A stretch of 64,000 nucleotides of DNA from Myxococcales bacterium (GTDB lineage: Bacteria > Myxococcota_A > Polyangia > Polyangiales > JADJMO01), in assembly GCA_016709545.1 (NCBI GenBank), contig JADJMO010000008.1, positions 372,001 to 436,000 on the forward strand, in the 5' to 3' direction. This document shows positions 55,806 through 64,000 of the stretch, piece after piece. Made by a program: the position numbers and the translations under genes. Positions within the stretch are counted from its first letter, which is position 1, and every line of letters starts with the position of its first letter. The notes under the pieces are model-generated. The model searched no databases, was not told the origin of the DNA, and worked only from the letters and a program-made list of their open reading frames with translations.

Positions 55806-57581
55806 ATGACCGCTGGAACGCCGCAATCCCTGCGCACGCGCTGCCTGGCCTGGGCGCTCCTCCTGTCTCCCGCCCTGCTCGCGGTGGTCCCCGCGTGCAA
55901 GAAGAAGCCGGTTGCCGGCGCGCCCGGCGCGGCCTCGTCGTCGCAATCGGGCTCGGTCGCCCACGCGGCGCCGCCCCCCTCCATGGCCTCGGCCGTGCCC
56001 ACCGGCGCCACGCTGGCCGCGGTCGCCCTCACCACCTGGGTGCACATAGAGCCCAAGATCGGCCAGACCAAGCTCGGCTACCTGCGCTCGGGCGCGATCG
56101 TCGCCCGCGACGACAAGCCCTCCGGCACGAGCGGGTGTCAGGGCGGCTGGTACGGCATCAAACCGGCCGGGTACGTGTGCGTCGGCGAGAACGCCACGCT
56201 CGACCTCGAGAACCCGGTGGTGAAGGTCACCAAGCACCGCCGGCCCGACCTCGAGAAGCCGATGCCGTACCGGTACGGCTTCATCCGCACCGTCTCGCCG
56301 CAGTACCTGAAGGTGCCCAACAAGGAGGAGCAGCTCCAGTACGAGTTCAAGCTCCTGCCGCACCTCGATTTCTACAAGAAGCACGAGGCCGAGATCAACG
56401 CGCTCTGGCCCGGCTCCAACGACGTCCCCGAGGCCGAGCGGGACAAGGTCCTGAGCAAGCCGCAGGTCAGCCACGACGCCGGCGGCGCGAAGAAGAAGCA
56501 CAAGGACAAGGACGACGACGACGAGGCCGACGAGCCCGCCGAGGAGGAGAAGGGCCCGGGCCTCGGCAAGCTCTCGCTGGTCGAGCTGTTCGGCGCCGAC
56601 GGGCCCAACGACAAGGTGCCGTGGTGGCTCGCGGGCCCCGACCGGTCCATCCCGCACCTGTCGTCGTTCGTCGCGCCCAAGCACGCCGTCATCGCCGGCC
56701 GCGTGAAGCGCCACACGGGGCTCGCGTTCATCGGCGCGTTCGAGACGCCCGAAGAGAACATGCTCCGGCGGTTCGCGATCACGACCGACCTGCGCCTCGT
56801 GCCGATCGACAAGCTCAAGCCCAACGTCGGCTCGCAGTGGCACGGGTTCTCGCTGAGCGACGATTTCACCCTGCCGATCGCCTTCGCGTACCCGCCCGAG
56901 GCCAAGAAGGATCCGAAGAAGCGCCGCGCGATCAAGGTCTACAAGGGGGTCGACGCGGGCAAGGTCACCGAGGACGGCACCCTGTTCTTCCGCCAGGCGG
57001 TCGCGCTCACGGGCAAGGACAAGACCCTCGACGGCGCGCGCTACTTCGAGATCAAGGACGCCAAGAACCCGGGGCGCTGGGTCAAGAAGGACGACATCAT
57101 CATCGCCCGCAAGCCCGACGAGTGGCCGACCTACGCCAAGGGCGACCAGAAGTGGCTCGACGTGAGCATCATCAAGCAGACGATGATCCTGTGGGAGGGT
57201 GACAAGCCGGTCTACGTCACGCTCGTCTCCACCGGCCAGGACGGCATCGGCGACCCGAAGACCACCAAGAGCACCGTGCGCGGCACCTACAAGATCCGCG
57301 AGAAGCACGTGACCACGACGATGGACGCCAACGAGGTCGGCAACAAGTTCGAGCTCCGCGACGTCCCGTGGGTGCAGTACTTCGAGGCCGGCTACGCGCT
57401 GCACGCCGCCTACTGGCACGACGTGTACGGCACCCCGCGCTCGCACGGCTGCATCAACATGGCCCCCATCGACGCCCGCAAGGTGTTCATGTGGACCGAC
57501 CCGCCGCTGCCGCAGGGCTGGCACGCCGTGCAGGCCCACGAGGAGACGGGCAACGGCACGATCGTGTACACGCACATCTGA
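55806..57581 (+). CDS. L,D-transpeptidase (YkuD) lipoprotein
   Basis: A 591-residue lipoprotein, paralogue of the 37856 gene. Signal MTAGTPQSLRTRCLAWALLL ends with lipobox VVPAC. A K/D/E-rich linker (KKKHKDKDDDDEADEPAEEE) lies near residue 230. The YkuD catalytic domain is at about 450-580: LDVSIIKQTMILW, STVRGTYKIREK, VPWVQYFEAGYALHAAYWH and SHGCINMAP with the active Cys. It forms 3-3 murein cross-links or tethers proteins. The stop overlaps the next start by one base. Middle parts include SH3-like folds. Confidence 0.92.
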   Translation: MTAGTPQSLRTRCLAWALLLSPALLAVVPACKKKPVAGAPGAASSSQSGSVAHAAPPPSMASAVPTGATLAAVALTTWVHIEPKIGQTKLGYLRSGAIVARDDKPSGTSGCQGGWYGIKPAGYVCVGENATLDLENPVVKVTKHRRPDLEKPMPYRYGFIRTVSPQYLKVPNKEEQLQYEFKLLPHLDFYKKHEAEINALWPGSNDVPEAERDKVLSKPQVSHDAGGAKKKHKDKDDDDEADEPAEEEKGPGLGKLSLVELFGADGPNDKVPWWLAGPDRSIPHLSSFVAPKHAVIAGRVKRHTGLAFIGAFETPEENMLRRFAITTDLRLVPIDKLKPNVGSQWHGFSLSDDFTLPIAFAYPPEAKKDPKKRRAIKVYKGVDAGKVTEDGTLFFRQAVALTGKDKTLDGARYFEIKDAKNPGRWVKKDDIIIARKPDEWPTYAKGDQKWLDVSIIKQTMILWEGDKPVYVTLVSTGQDGIGDPKTTKSTVRGTYKIREKHVTTTMDANEVGNKFELRDVPWVQYFEAGYALHAAYWHDVYGTPRSHGCINMAPIDARKVFMWTDPPLPQGWHAVQAHEETGNGTIVYTHI

Positions 57582-60459
57582 TGCTGGACGCCGTCCGCAA
57601 GGCCTGCCCGACCGCGCTCTACTCGACGGGCGTGAAGCTCGCGCGCGACGGCGCGGTGCGCTTCGACAAGCGCGACGCCCACGAGGCGGTCGCGCGGGTG
57701 ATGGTGCCGAACCGCGTCGTGCCGCCGACGGTCACGCTCTACCTGGAAGAAGAGGAGTGGTCGTGCGACTGCGACTGCCGCTTCGACGCCTGCGAGCACG
57801 TGACCGCCGCGGTGATCGCGCCCGCGCAAGCGCCGGCCGTGGTGGCGCAGGTGGAGGGCGAGCCCGTGCGAGAGGCGCCGAGCGCACCCGCCATCGTGTA
57901 TCGCCTACGCACGGTCGACCGCTCGCTCGTGCTCACGCGACACCTGCGCGAGGGGGAGAAGGAGACCGAGATCGGCCCCTCGCTCGCCCAGCTCGTCGCG
58001 CGCCGGCGTGATCTCGCGCCGACCCACGACGACCTCGCCCTCGATCGCGTGCTCGCGGGCAACGCGCGTGGCCTCGTCCTCGTCGCCAAGGCGGCCGAGA
58101 TCCTGGGCCGCCTCGCGGGGCGGGAGCTCACGCTCGACGGGGAGCCCGCGCGCACGTCGGGGGAGCCCGTGGCGCCTCGCGCGATCGTGAACGACACCGA
58201 GACCGGGGTCTCGCTGCGCATCGAGCGCGACCCGAGCATCACCGCGGTCGTCGCGCGCGGCGTGGTCCGGGTCGGCGAGCTCCTGCGACCGATGGCCGAG
58301 ACCGAGCTCACGGGCGACCTCCTCGAGAAGCTCCCGAGCAAGCGGGCGTTCGGGGCCGCCCAGCTCGGTGAGCTGTGCACCCGGGTGCTGCCGGCGCTCG
58401 AGTCGCGGATCGAGGTGATCGTTCGCGCGCACAAGCTCCCGAAGGCCGTGCGCGACGCCCACCCGCGGATCGTGCTCGACGTGGCGCACCGTGAGGAGGG
58501 CCTCTCGGTGGTGCCGCTCTTGGTCTACGGCGACCCGCCCGTGGCCCGCGTCGACGGCGAGTCGCTGGTGCTGCTCGGCGATTCGTCCCCCACGCGAAAC
58601 CGCACGGCGGAGAAGTTCCTCCTCGCCAAGCTGCGCGACGAGCTCTCGCTGATCCCGGGTCGTCGCGTGGACTTCAAGGGGCGCGACGCCGCGGTCTTCG
58701 CGGGGCGCCTGCAGGCGTGGTCGGTCTCCGACCCGGAGCGCGCTCTCGCCCAGGAGCGGCCGCTCACGTTCTCGCTCGAGGTGGACGATCTGCGCGCGTC
58801 GTTCGACTTCGTCGTCGAGGGGGACCCGCCGCGCCACGTGGACGCGGAGACGGTGCTCCGGGCGTACCGCGACGGTCTGCCGTTCGTCGCCGTGCCGGGG
58901 GGAGGCCTCGCGCCGTTGCCGGGGCCGTTCCTCGAGGCCCACGGGCGCGCGCTCGAGGCGCTGCTCGCCGCCCGCGACGCGGACGGCGTGGTCGAGAAGG
59001 CCGCGGTGCCCGCGCTCGCCGAGCTGTGCGCGGCGCTCGATCGACCGCCGCCTCCGAGCTTTGCGCGGCTGCGCCCGTTGCTCGAGGGCATTGCTGCCAT
59101 TCCTGCCGCGGAGCTGCCCGAAGACCTCGTCGCCGAGCTGCGCCCCTACCAGCGACAGGGCATCGATTGGCTCTGTTTCCTGCGAGAAGCGGGGCTCGGC
59201 GCGCTGCTCGCGGACGACATGGGGCTCGGCAAGACGCTGCAGGCACTTGCTGCCATCCGCGGTCGCACGCTGGTCGTGGCGCCGAAGAGCGTGGTGTTCA
59301 ACTGGCAGGCCGAGCTCGCGCGGTTCCGCCCCTCGCTCACCGTCGCCACCTATCTCGGGCCGAACCGCGCGCTCGACCCGCGCGCGCAGGTCACGCTGAC
59401 GAGCCACCCCATCCTGCGCCAGGACGAGGCCACGCTCGCCGGCGTGAAGTGGGACCTCGTGATCCTCGACGAGGCGCAGGCGATCAAGAACCCGCAGGCC
59501 CAGCTCGCGCGCGCGGCGTTCGCGCTCTCGGCCGAGTCGCGGATCGCGCTCTCCGGTACCCCGGTCGAGAACCGCCTCGAGGAGCTGTGGAGCCTCATGC
59601 ACTTCGCGGCGCGCGGACTGCTCGGGGGGCTCTCCGATTTTGCGCGCGCTACGTGGGGCCGATCTCGAGCGGCGACGAGGCGATCGCCGCGGAGCTGCGC
59701 GCGCGGGTGCGGCCGTTCCTCTTGCGGCGCACGAAGGCGCAGGTCGCGATCGATCTGCCGCCGCGCACCGAGATCGTGGTGTCCGTGGAGCTCGAGCCCG
59801 AGGAGCGCACGGTCTACGACGCGGTCCGCGCGGCGACCCGCAAGGACGTCGTGGAGCGCCTACGGCAAGGGGGCGACGTGCTCGCCGCGCTCGAGGCCCT
59901 GCTCCGCCTGCGGCAGGCCGCGTGTCACCGCGGGCTTGTGCCCGGCCAGCAGGCCGACACCTCGTCGAAGGTGGAGCGGCTCGCGGAGCTCGTGGCCGAG
60001 GCGGTGGCCGAGGGGCACAAGTGCCTCGTGTTCTCGCAGTGGACGTCCCTCCTCGATCGCGTCGAGCCCCACCTCACGATGCCCTTCACCCGGCTCGACG
60101 GGTCGACCAAGGACCGCGCGGCGGTGGTCGAGCGGTTCCAGACCGACCCCGAAGTGTCCGTGCTCCTGCTGTCGCTCAAGGCCGGAGGTGTCGGCCTGAA
60201 CCTCACCGCCGCCGACCACGTCTTCCTCCTCGACCCGTGGTGGAACCCCGCGGCCGAGGACCAGGCGGCCGACCGCGCCCACCGCATCGGCCAGGACCGC
60301 CCCGTGCTCGTGCACCGCCTGGTCGCCAAAGGCACGGTGGAAGAGGGGATCCTCGCGCTCCAGGAGAGCAAGCGGCGGCTCGCGGCCGCGGCGCTCTCGG
60401 AGGGGGCGGCCGCGGCCACGCTCGGTCGCGAAGAGCTCCTCGCACTGCTCGAGCTCTGA
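57581..60459 (+). pseudogene. SNF2-family helicase with SWIM zinc finger, one frameshift
   Basis: Encodes about 960 residues. The N-terminus has a SWIM-like zinc motif (CDCDCRFDACEHVTAAV). The helicase begins at about residue 515: LRPYQRQGIDWLCFL, Walker A ADDMGLGKTLQALA, motif II ILDEAQAIKNP, SGTPVENRLEELWSLMHF. At about 59640 the frame breaks in a TTTTGCGCGCGC stretch, and the plus-strand frame shifted by one resumes ARYVGPISSGDEAI, LRRTKAQVAIDLP, LVFSQWTSLLD, LLSLKAGGVGLNLTAADHV and QAADRAHRIGQ to the stop at 60459. Motifs on both sides are intact, so an indel error is likely. Probably a Swi2/Snf2-type DNA translocase of the RapA/HepA relatives; role unknown. Confidence 0.85.
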
Positions 60460-60562
60460 CCGAGACACACCTCGGGTGAGGTGGCATTGATCCAGGACAA
60501 GTCGAGGAATCTCAGCGGGTTGGGTCTCCGTGACAGATCGGACACGGTAGACTGCAGAGTTC

Positions 60563-62869
60563 ATGATCACGCCGTCGAGCAGCGTGTCGTTCGCGGGTCG
60601 CATCGGGTGGCTCGCCACCTCGACCACCGACGACGCCGCGCCCTTCGTCGGCCGGGTGGCCGAGCTCGCCCGGCTGCGTGCGCTGTTCGCCGCCGGCAGC
60701 TCGGTCGTACAGCTCGTCGGGCCCTCGGGCATCGGCAAGACCCGCCTCGCGCGCACCTTCGCGCGGCAGCGTCGCGGCGACTTCCAGCGCGCGTGGGTGT
60801 GCGACGTGCGCGAGCTCGTCGAGCCCGACGACGTGCTCGTCGCGATCGTGCGCGCGGTGCTCGGCGATGCGCGCGCGGCGGTGCCCGACCCACGCAAATC
60901 GGCGCCGCGCGTGCTCGAGCGGCGGGGCAAGGCGCTCGTCGTGCTGGACGACGTCGACGCCTCGGCGCGCTCTCTCGCCGAACCGCTCGCCTGGCTGCTC
61001 GCGGCAGCGCCCGACCTGCGGCTCTTGATCACCGGCCGCACGCTCGTGCCCACGGTCGAGGGCGCGCCGTTCCTGCTCGGGCCCCTGCGGTTCGAGGAGG
61101 GTGTCGCGTCCGAGGCGTACGAGCTGTTCCTCACGCGGCTGCGCGCGCTGCGCCCCGACCACCGCCCGTCGTCGCGGGAGCAAGGGGCGATCGCGTGGCT
61201 GTGCGAGCGGCTCGGTGGCGTGCCGCTCGCGATCGAGATGGCCGCCGCGCGCGCCGCGGTCGAGGGCACCGAGGCCGTGGGGCGTGCGCTCCCCGTGTCG
61301 CGGCCGCTCGAGAACCCGACCCCCGAGGCCGCGGCCGCCGCCGCGATCGCCTCGGCATTCAGCCTCTTGCCCCGCGCCGAGCAGGCCTGCCTCGCCCAGT
61401 GTTCCGTGTTCGCGGGCAGCTTCGGCCTCGACGCGGTGCGCGCGGTCGTGCAGCTCGAAGCGGGCGTCGACGCGGCCGACGTCGTGGTGTCCCTCGCGCG
61501 CCGCAACCTCCTCTCGACCACCCAGCTCGCGCCGCTGCGGTTCGCGATGGGCGCCTGCGTGCGCAGCCACTCGGCCCAGGTGCTCGAGACCTCGCTCTCC
61601 ACGTGGGAGGTCGACGAGCGGCACGCGCACTTCTTCGGGCGCCTCGCCGAAGCCATCGTGCTGGTCGACCCGGAGCGCGGTTCGGCCTGGCTCACCGACG
61701 CTCTCCGCGACCGCGACAACCTCGACGCGGCCATGGCCTTCGCCGCGCGCAGCAACGAGCCCGCCCTCGTGTTGCGCCTCGCGTGGGCGCTCGACGCGGT
61801 GTCGCGCGGCGCGGGCATCACGGGCTCCGAGCTCGCCTGGGTCGACCAGGCCCTCGCGCTCGACGACGGCACGATCCCCGCCGTGCTGGTCGCGCACGCG
61901 CACGCCATCCGGGCCCGCGCCCTGCTGAGCCTGGGCTGGCTCTCCGAGGTGCGCGTCGCGGGCGAGCGCGCGCTGCCGTTCGCGGTCGAGTCCGGCGACG
62001 AGCGGCTCGAGAGCACGCTGCAGCACTCCATCGGACAGGCGTGCTTCCAGCTCGGCGAGATGAACGAGGCGCTCGCGCGGTTCCAGCGCGCCCTCGTGCT
62101 CACCCGGGCCCGCGGCGATCGACCCGCCACCTCCGCGGTGCTGCAGCAGCTCGGCTCGGTGTACCAGTCGCTCGGCGACGGCGCCGAGGCGCGGAACCAC
62201 CTCGAGGCCGCGCTCGCGCTCGCGGTGGCGGCGGGCGACGGCCCCGCCGAGGCCCGCGCCGCGATGAGCCTCGGATCCTACTACCTGGAGCAGGGCGAGC
62301 TCGACGCGGCCGACGGGCTCTACCAACGCGCCCGCGACCTCACGCGCGCGCTCCGCATGCACCGGGCCCACCGCATCGTCATCGCGTACCTCGGCGTGCT
62401 CGCCTTCGACGCGGGGCGCCTGAACGAGGCCGAGTCGCTGCTGCGCCGCGCCGCGGTCGCGAGCGGCGAGGTGGGCGACCTGCGGGTGGAGGGGATCTTC
62501 GAGGGCGTGCGGGGCGCGGTGCTCGCCGCGCTCGATCTGCGCGACGAGGCGCGTCAGTCGTTCGCCCGCGCGCGCGCGCTCCTCGGCGGGAACCTGTTCT
62601 TCTCGGCGGTCATCGACGTGCACCGCGGCCACCTCGATCTCGCCGACGCGCGCGTCGAGACCGACGCGGTGCGCGCGCGCTCATTGCGCCTCGCCGCGCG
62701 CATGCGGATCGAGGACGCGCACTCCGCCGGAGAGGCGCGCACCGGGGCGGCCGAGGGGGACCACCGCTCGCTGGTCGAGCGCTCCGACGACGCCCGCATC
62801 GCGGTCCGCATCCTCGAGAGGGCCCTCGCGCGGCCCGTGCTCGAGGCCGTTCCCGGGTCTCGCCGGTGA
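60563..62869 (+). CDS. STAND-type ATPase with TPR repeats
   Basis: A 768-residue protein. FVGRVAELARLRALFAAGS opens an NB-ARC/STAND nucleotide-binding domain; Walker A is LVGPSGIGKTRLA at about residue 52, Walker B KALVVLDDVD, sensor-like LLITGR, and GGVPLAIEMAAARAA matches the GLPLAL motif. From about residue 460 tandem TPR repeats follow (QALALDDGTIPAVLVAHAHA, SIGQACFQLGEMNEALARF, QLGSVYQSLGDGAEARNHLE). This is like the AfsR/LuxR MalT-type regulators, but no DNA-binding domain is visible at either end, so it may work by protein contacts. Stands alone with normal codon use. Confidence 0.88.
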   Translation: MITPSSSVSFAGRIGWLATSTTDDAAPFVGRVAELARLRALFAAGSSVVQLVGPSGIGKTRLARTFARQRRGDFQRAWVCDVRELVEPDDVLVAIVRAVLGDARAAVPDPRKSAPRVLERRGKALVVLDDVDASARSLAEPLAWLLAAAPDLRLLITGRTLVPTVEGAPFLLGPLRFEEGVASEAYELFLTRLRALRPDHRPSSREQGAIAWLCERLGGVPLAIEMAAARAAVEGTEAVGRALPVSRPLENPTPEAAAAAAIASAFSLLPRAEQACLAQCSVFAGSFGLDAVRAVVQLEAGVDAADVVVSLARRNLLSTTQLAPLRFAMGACVRSHSAQVLETSLSTWEVDERHAHFFGRLAEAIVLVDPERGSAWLTDALRDRDNLDAAMAFAARSNEPALVLRLAWALDAVSRGAGITGSELAWVDQALALDDGTIPAVLVAHAHAIRARALLSLGWLSEVRVAGERALPFAVESGDERLESTLQHSIGQACFQLGEMNEALARFQRALVLTRARGDRPATSAVLQQLGSVYQSLGDGAEARNHLEAALALAVAAGDGPAEARAAMSLGSYYLEQGELDAADGLYQRARDLTRALRMHRAHRIVIAYLGVLAFDAGRLNEAESLLRRAAVASGEVGDLRVEGIFEGVRGAVLAALDLRDEARQSFARARALLGGNLFFSAVIDVHRGHLDLADARVETDAVRARSLRLAARMRIEDAHSAGEARTGAAEGDHRSLVERSDDARIAVRILERALARPVLEAVPGSRR

Positions 62870-62898
62870 ACCCAGGCTCGTGCTAGCTTCGCAGCTCC

Positions 62899-63084
62899 AT
62901 GTCCCGCTCGGTCTTCTTCGGCTTCGTCACCCTCGCCCTCGCCCTCGGGCCCGCCCTCTTCGGCTGCGACAAGGCCGAGCGCTGGGGCTCGCCGTGGGCT
63001 GCCGGCAGCGCGAGCGGCGCGAGCTCGGCCGTCGAGCCGGGCGCCGCCAAGCCCGCGGCCTCGACGCCCGCTGCTCATCACTGA
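62899..63084 (+). CDS. Very small lipoprotein
   Basis: A 61-residue lipoprotein. The signal MSRSVFFGFVTLALALGPALFG ends at a lipobox ALFGC. The mature 38 residues are A/S/G/P-rich, unstructured and end in HH. It lacks a clear ribosome site but codon use and the signal fit. Function unknown. Confidence 0.6.
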   Translation: MSRSVFFGFVTLALALGPALFGCDKAERWGSPWAAGSASGASSAVEPGAAKPAASTPAAHH

Positions 63085-63117
63085 TTGACTGATCCCAGAC
63101 CCCCGGAGGGTCCCAGC

Positions 63118-64000
63118 ATGTCCGACGTCTCCGCGGTGTTGGTCGTGGGCGCGGGGCCCACCGGCCTGGTGCTCGGCACCGAGCTCGCGCGCCGGGGTGT
63201 GCGCGTCCGCGTGGTCGACAAGGCCCCCGAAGCGAGCAAGCTCTCTCGCGCGATCGTGCTGCACGCGCGCACCCTCGAGATCCTCGACTCGCTGGGGATC
63301 GTCGGGGAGCTGCTCCGGTCGGGCCACCAGCTCGGGGGCGCGCGCCTGTACTCGGGCGAGCGGCTCGTCGTGTCGGCCAGCTTCGACGAGCTCGACACCC
63401 GCTTCCCCTTCGCGCTCGCCATCCCTCAGTACGAGACCGAGCGCCACCTCGAGTGGGCGCTGCAGTCGCACGGCGTGAAGGTCGAGCGCGGCGTCGAGCT
63501 GACCGATCTCGTGCAGCTCGACGACCGCGTGCGCGCGACCTTGCGCCTCGCCGATGGGTCCACCGAGACCGTCGAGGCCGCCTACGCGGTCGGGTGCGAC
63601 GGCGCGCACTCGCTGGTGCGCAAGAAGGTCGGGCTCGAGTTCGAGGGCGAGCAGTTCCCGGAGGGCTTCTTCCTCGCCGACGTGCGGTTGCGCGCGCCCG
63701 CGATCCCGAGGGAGTTCATCACCACCTACTTCACCGAGGAGGGGATGCTCGCCTGCTTCCCCATGCCCGACGATAGATTTCGCCTCATCGCGACGAGCCC
63801 GGTGGAGAAGGACGGCGCGCTCACCCTCGAGGAACTGCAGGAGTGCCTGGATCGTCGCGCGCCCGGTGGAGCCATCGCCTTCGACCCCGCGTGGCTCGCG
63901 CGCTTCCGCGTCCATTCGCGACAGGTCTCGGCGTACCGCAAGGACCGTGTGTTCCTCGCCGGTGACGCCGCACACATCCACAGCCCCGCCGGCGGGCAGG
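63118..64000 (+). CDS. FAD-dependent monooxygenase, cut by the window end
   Basis: Start ATG with GGAGGG seven bases ahead. The 294 visible residues belong to the UbiH/PHBH-type aromatic hydroxylases: GAGPTGLVLGTELARRG binds the ADP part of FAD, VDKAPE closes strand 2, VGCDGAHSLVRKKVG is the DG motif, and GDAAHIHSPAGGQ (the GD motif with the following family residues) is the last seen. About 200 residues more would be expected. Substrate unknown; these enzymes act on phenolics, quinones or polyketides. No biosynthetic cluster is visible upstream. Confidence 0.9.
   Translation, partial: MSDVSAVLVVGAGPTGLVLGTELARRGVRVRVVDKAPEASKLSRAIVLHARTLEILDSLGIVGELLRSGHQLGGARLYSGERLVVSASFDELDTRFPFALAIPQYETERHLEWALQSHGVKVERGVELTDLVQLDDRVRATLRLADGSTETVEAAYAVGCDGAHSLVRKKVGLEFEGEQFPEGFFLADVRLRAPAIPREFITTYFTEEGMLACFPMPDDRFRLIATSPVEKDGALTLEELQECLDRRAPGGAIAFDPAWLARFRVHSRQVSAYRKDRVFLAGDAAHIHSPAGGQ

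Overview
The window is high-GC DNA with strong GC-rich third codon positions, nearly filled with genes. It looks like a chromosome segment of a myxobacterium, probably of the Polyangiales/Labilithrix type. The evidence is a CdnL/CarD-family regulator, an Ala/Lys-rich histone H1-like protein, several Ser/Thr kinases, many lipoproteins with D/T/G-rich linkers, Cys-rich repeat and kelch surface proteins, and secreted proteins ending in MYXO-CTERM-type sorting tails. No rRNA, tRNA, CRISPR array, insertion sequence, prophage or defence island was recognised.

Layout. 1-5.3 kb (minus strand): a PATAN/J-domain protein, NadC, and an operon of two oligopeptide-ABC ATPases coupled to a membrane-anchored degenerate kinase lobe. 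5.4-14.1 kb: an unknown helical protein, a 1003-residue Cys-rich repeat/RCC1 lipoprotein, and two tandem kelch lipoproteins broken by frameshifts. 14.3-17.7 kb: histone-like protein, OmpA-family lipoprotein, Ppx/GppA phosphatase running into an anomalous poly-G tract, and CdnL with a clear terminator. 17.7-21.4 kb (minus): a compact six-gene operon, QueD, DUF2203, FolE, SDR, LON-domain protein and lipoate-ligase-like protein. 21.5-31.9 kb: kinase, TIGR03790-like protein, TcdA, GH25 lysozyme, unknown protein, subtilase and a lipoprotein. 31.9-39.4 kb: NUDIX hydrolase, Cys-cluster protein, MobA, a large GT39-like membrane protein, an orphan DNA methyltransferase, an L,D-transpeptidase and a small ribbon-helix-helix-like protein. 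39.5-43.1 kb: an orphan SctS/FliQ-like protein, a lipoprotein, GlgC, LipB and an SDR. 43.3-50.5 kb: a membrane-anchored unknown, a HelD-like helicase, a VWA lipoprotein, a small secreted protein and a beta-CASP nuclease-like protein. 50.5-55.7 kb (minus): ActP-like symporter with DUF485 partner, and a kinase-EngB-PDZ operon. 55.8-64 kb: a second L,D-transpeptidase, a SNF2-family helicase, a STAND/TPR protein, a small lipoprotein and a truncated FAD monooxygenase.

Much of the content is core metabolism and envelope biology: NAD, pterin/queuosine, lipoate, molybdopterin and glycogen enzymes, murein cross-linking and secreted hydrolases. Several close gene pairs overlap by 4 bases (ATGA/GTGA), implying translational coupling.

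A second theme is sequence quality. At least eleven single-gene frame breaks can be located, mostly at homopolymers or GC-dinucleotide runs, and in each case the next frame resumes the same protein. Together with the poly-G tract this suggests uncorrected sequencing errors more than true gene decay. The HelD-like gene is the most misleading case, because two compensating shifts leave one long open frame that hides its Walker A motif.
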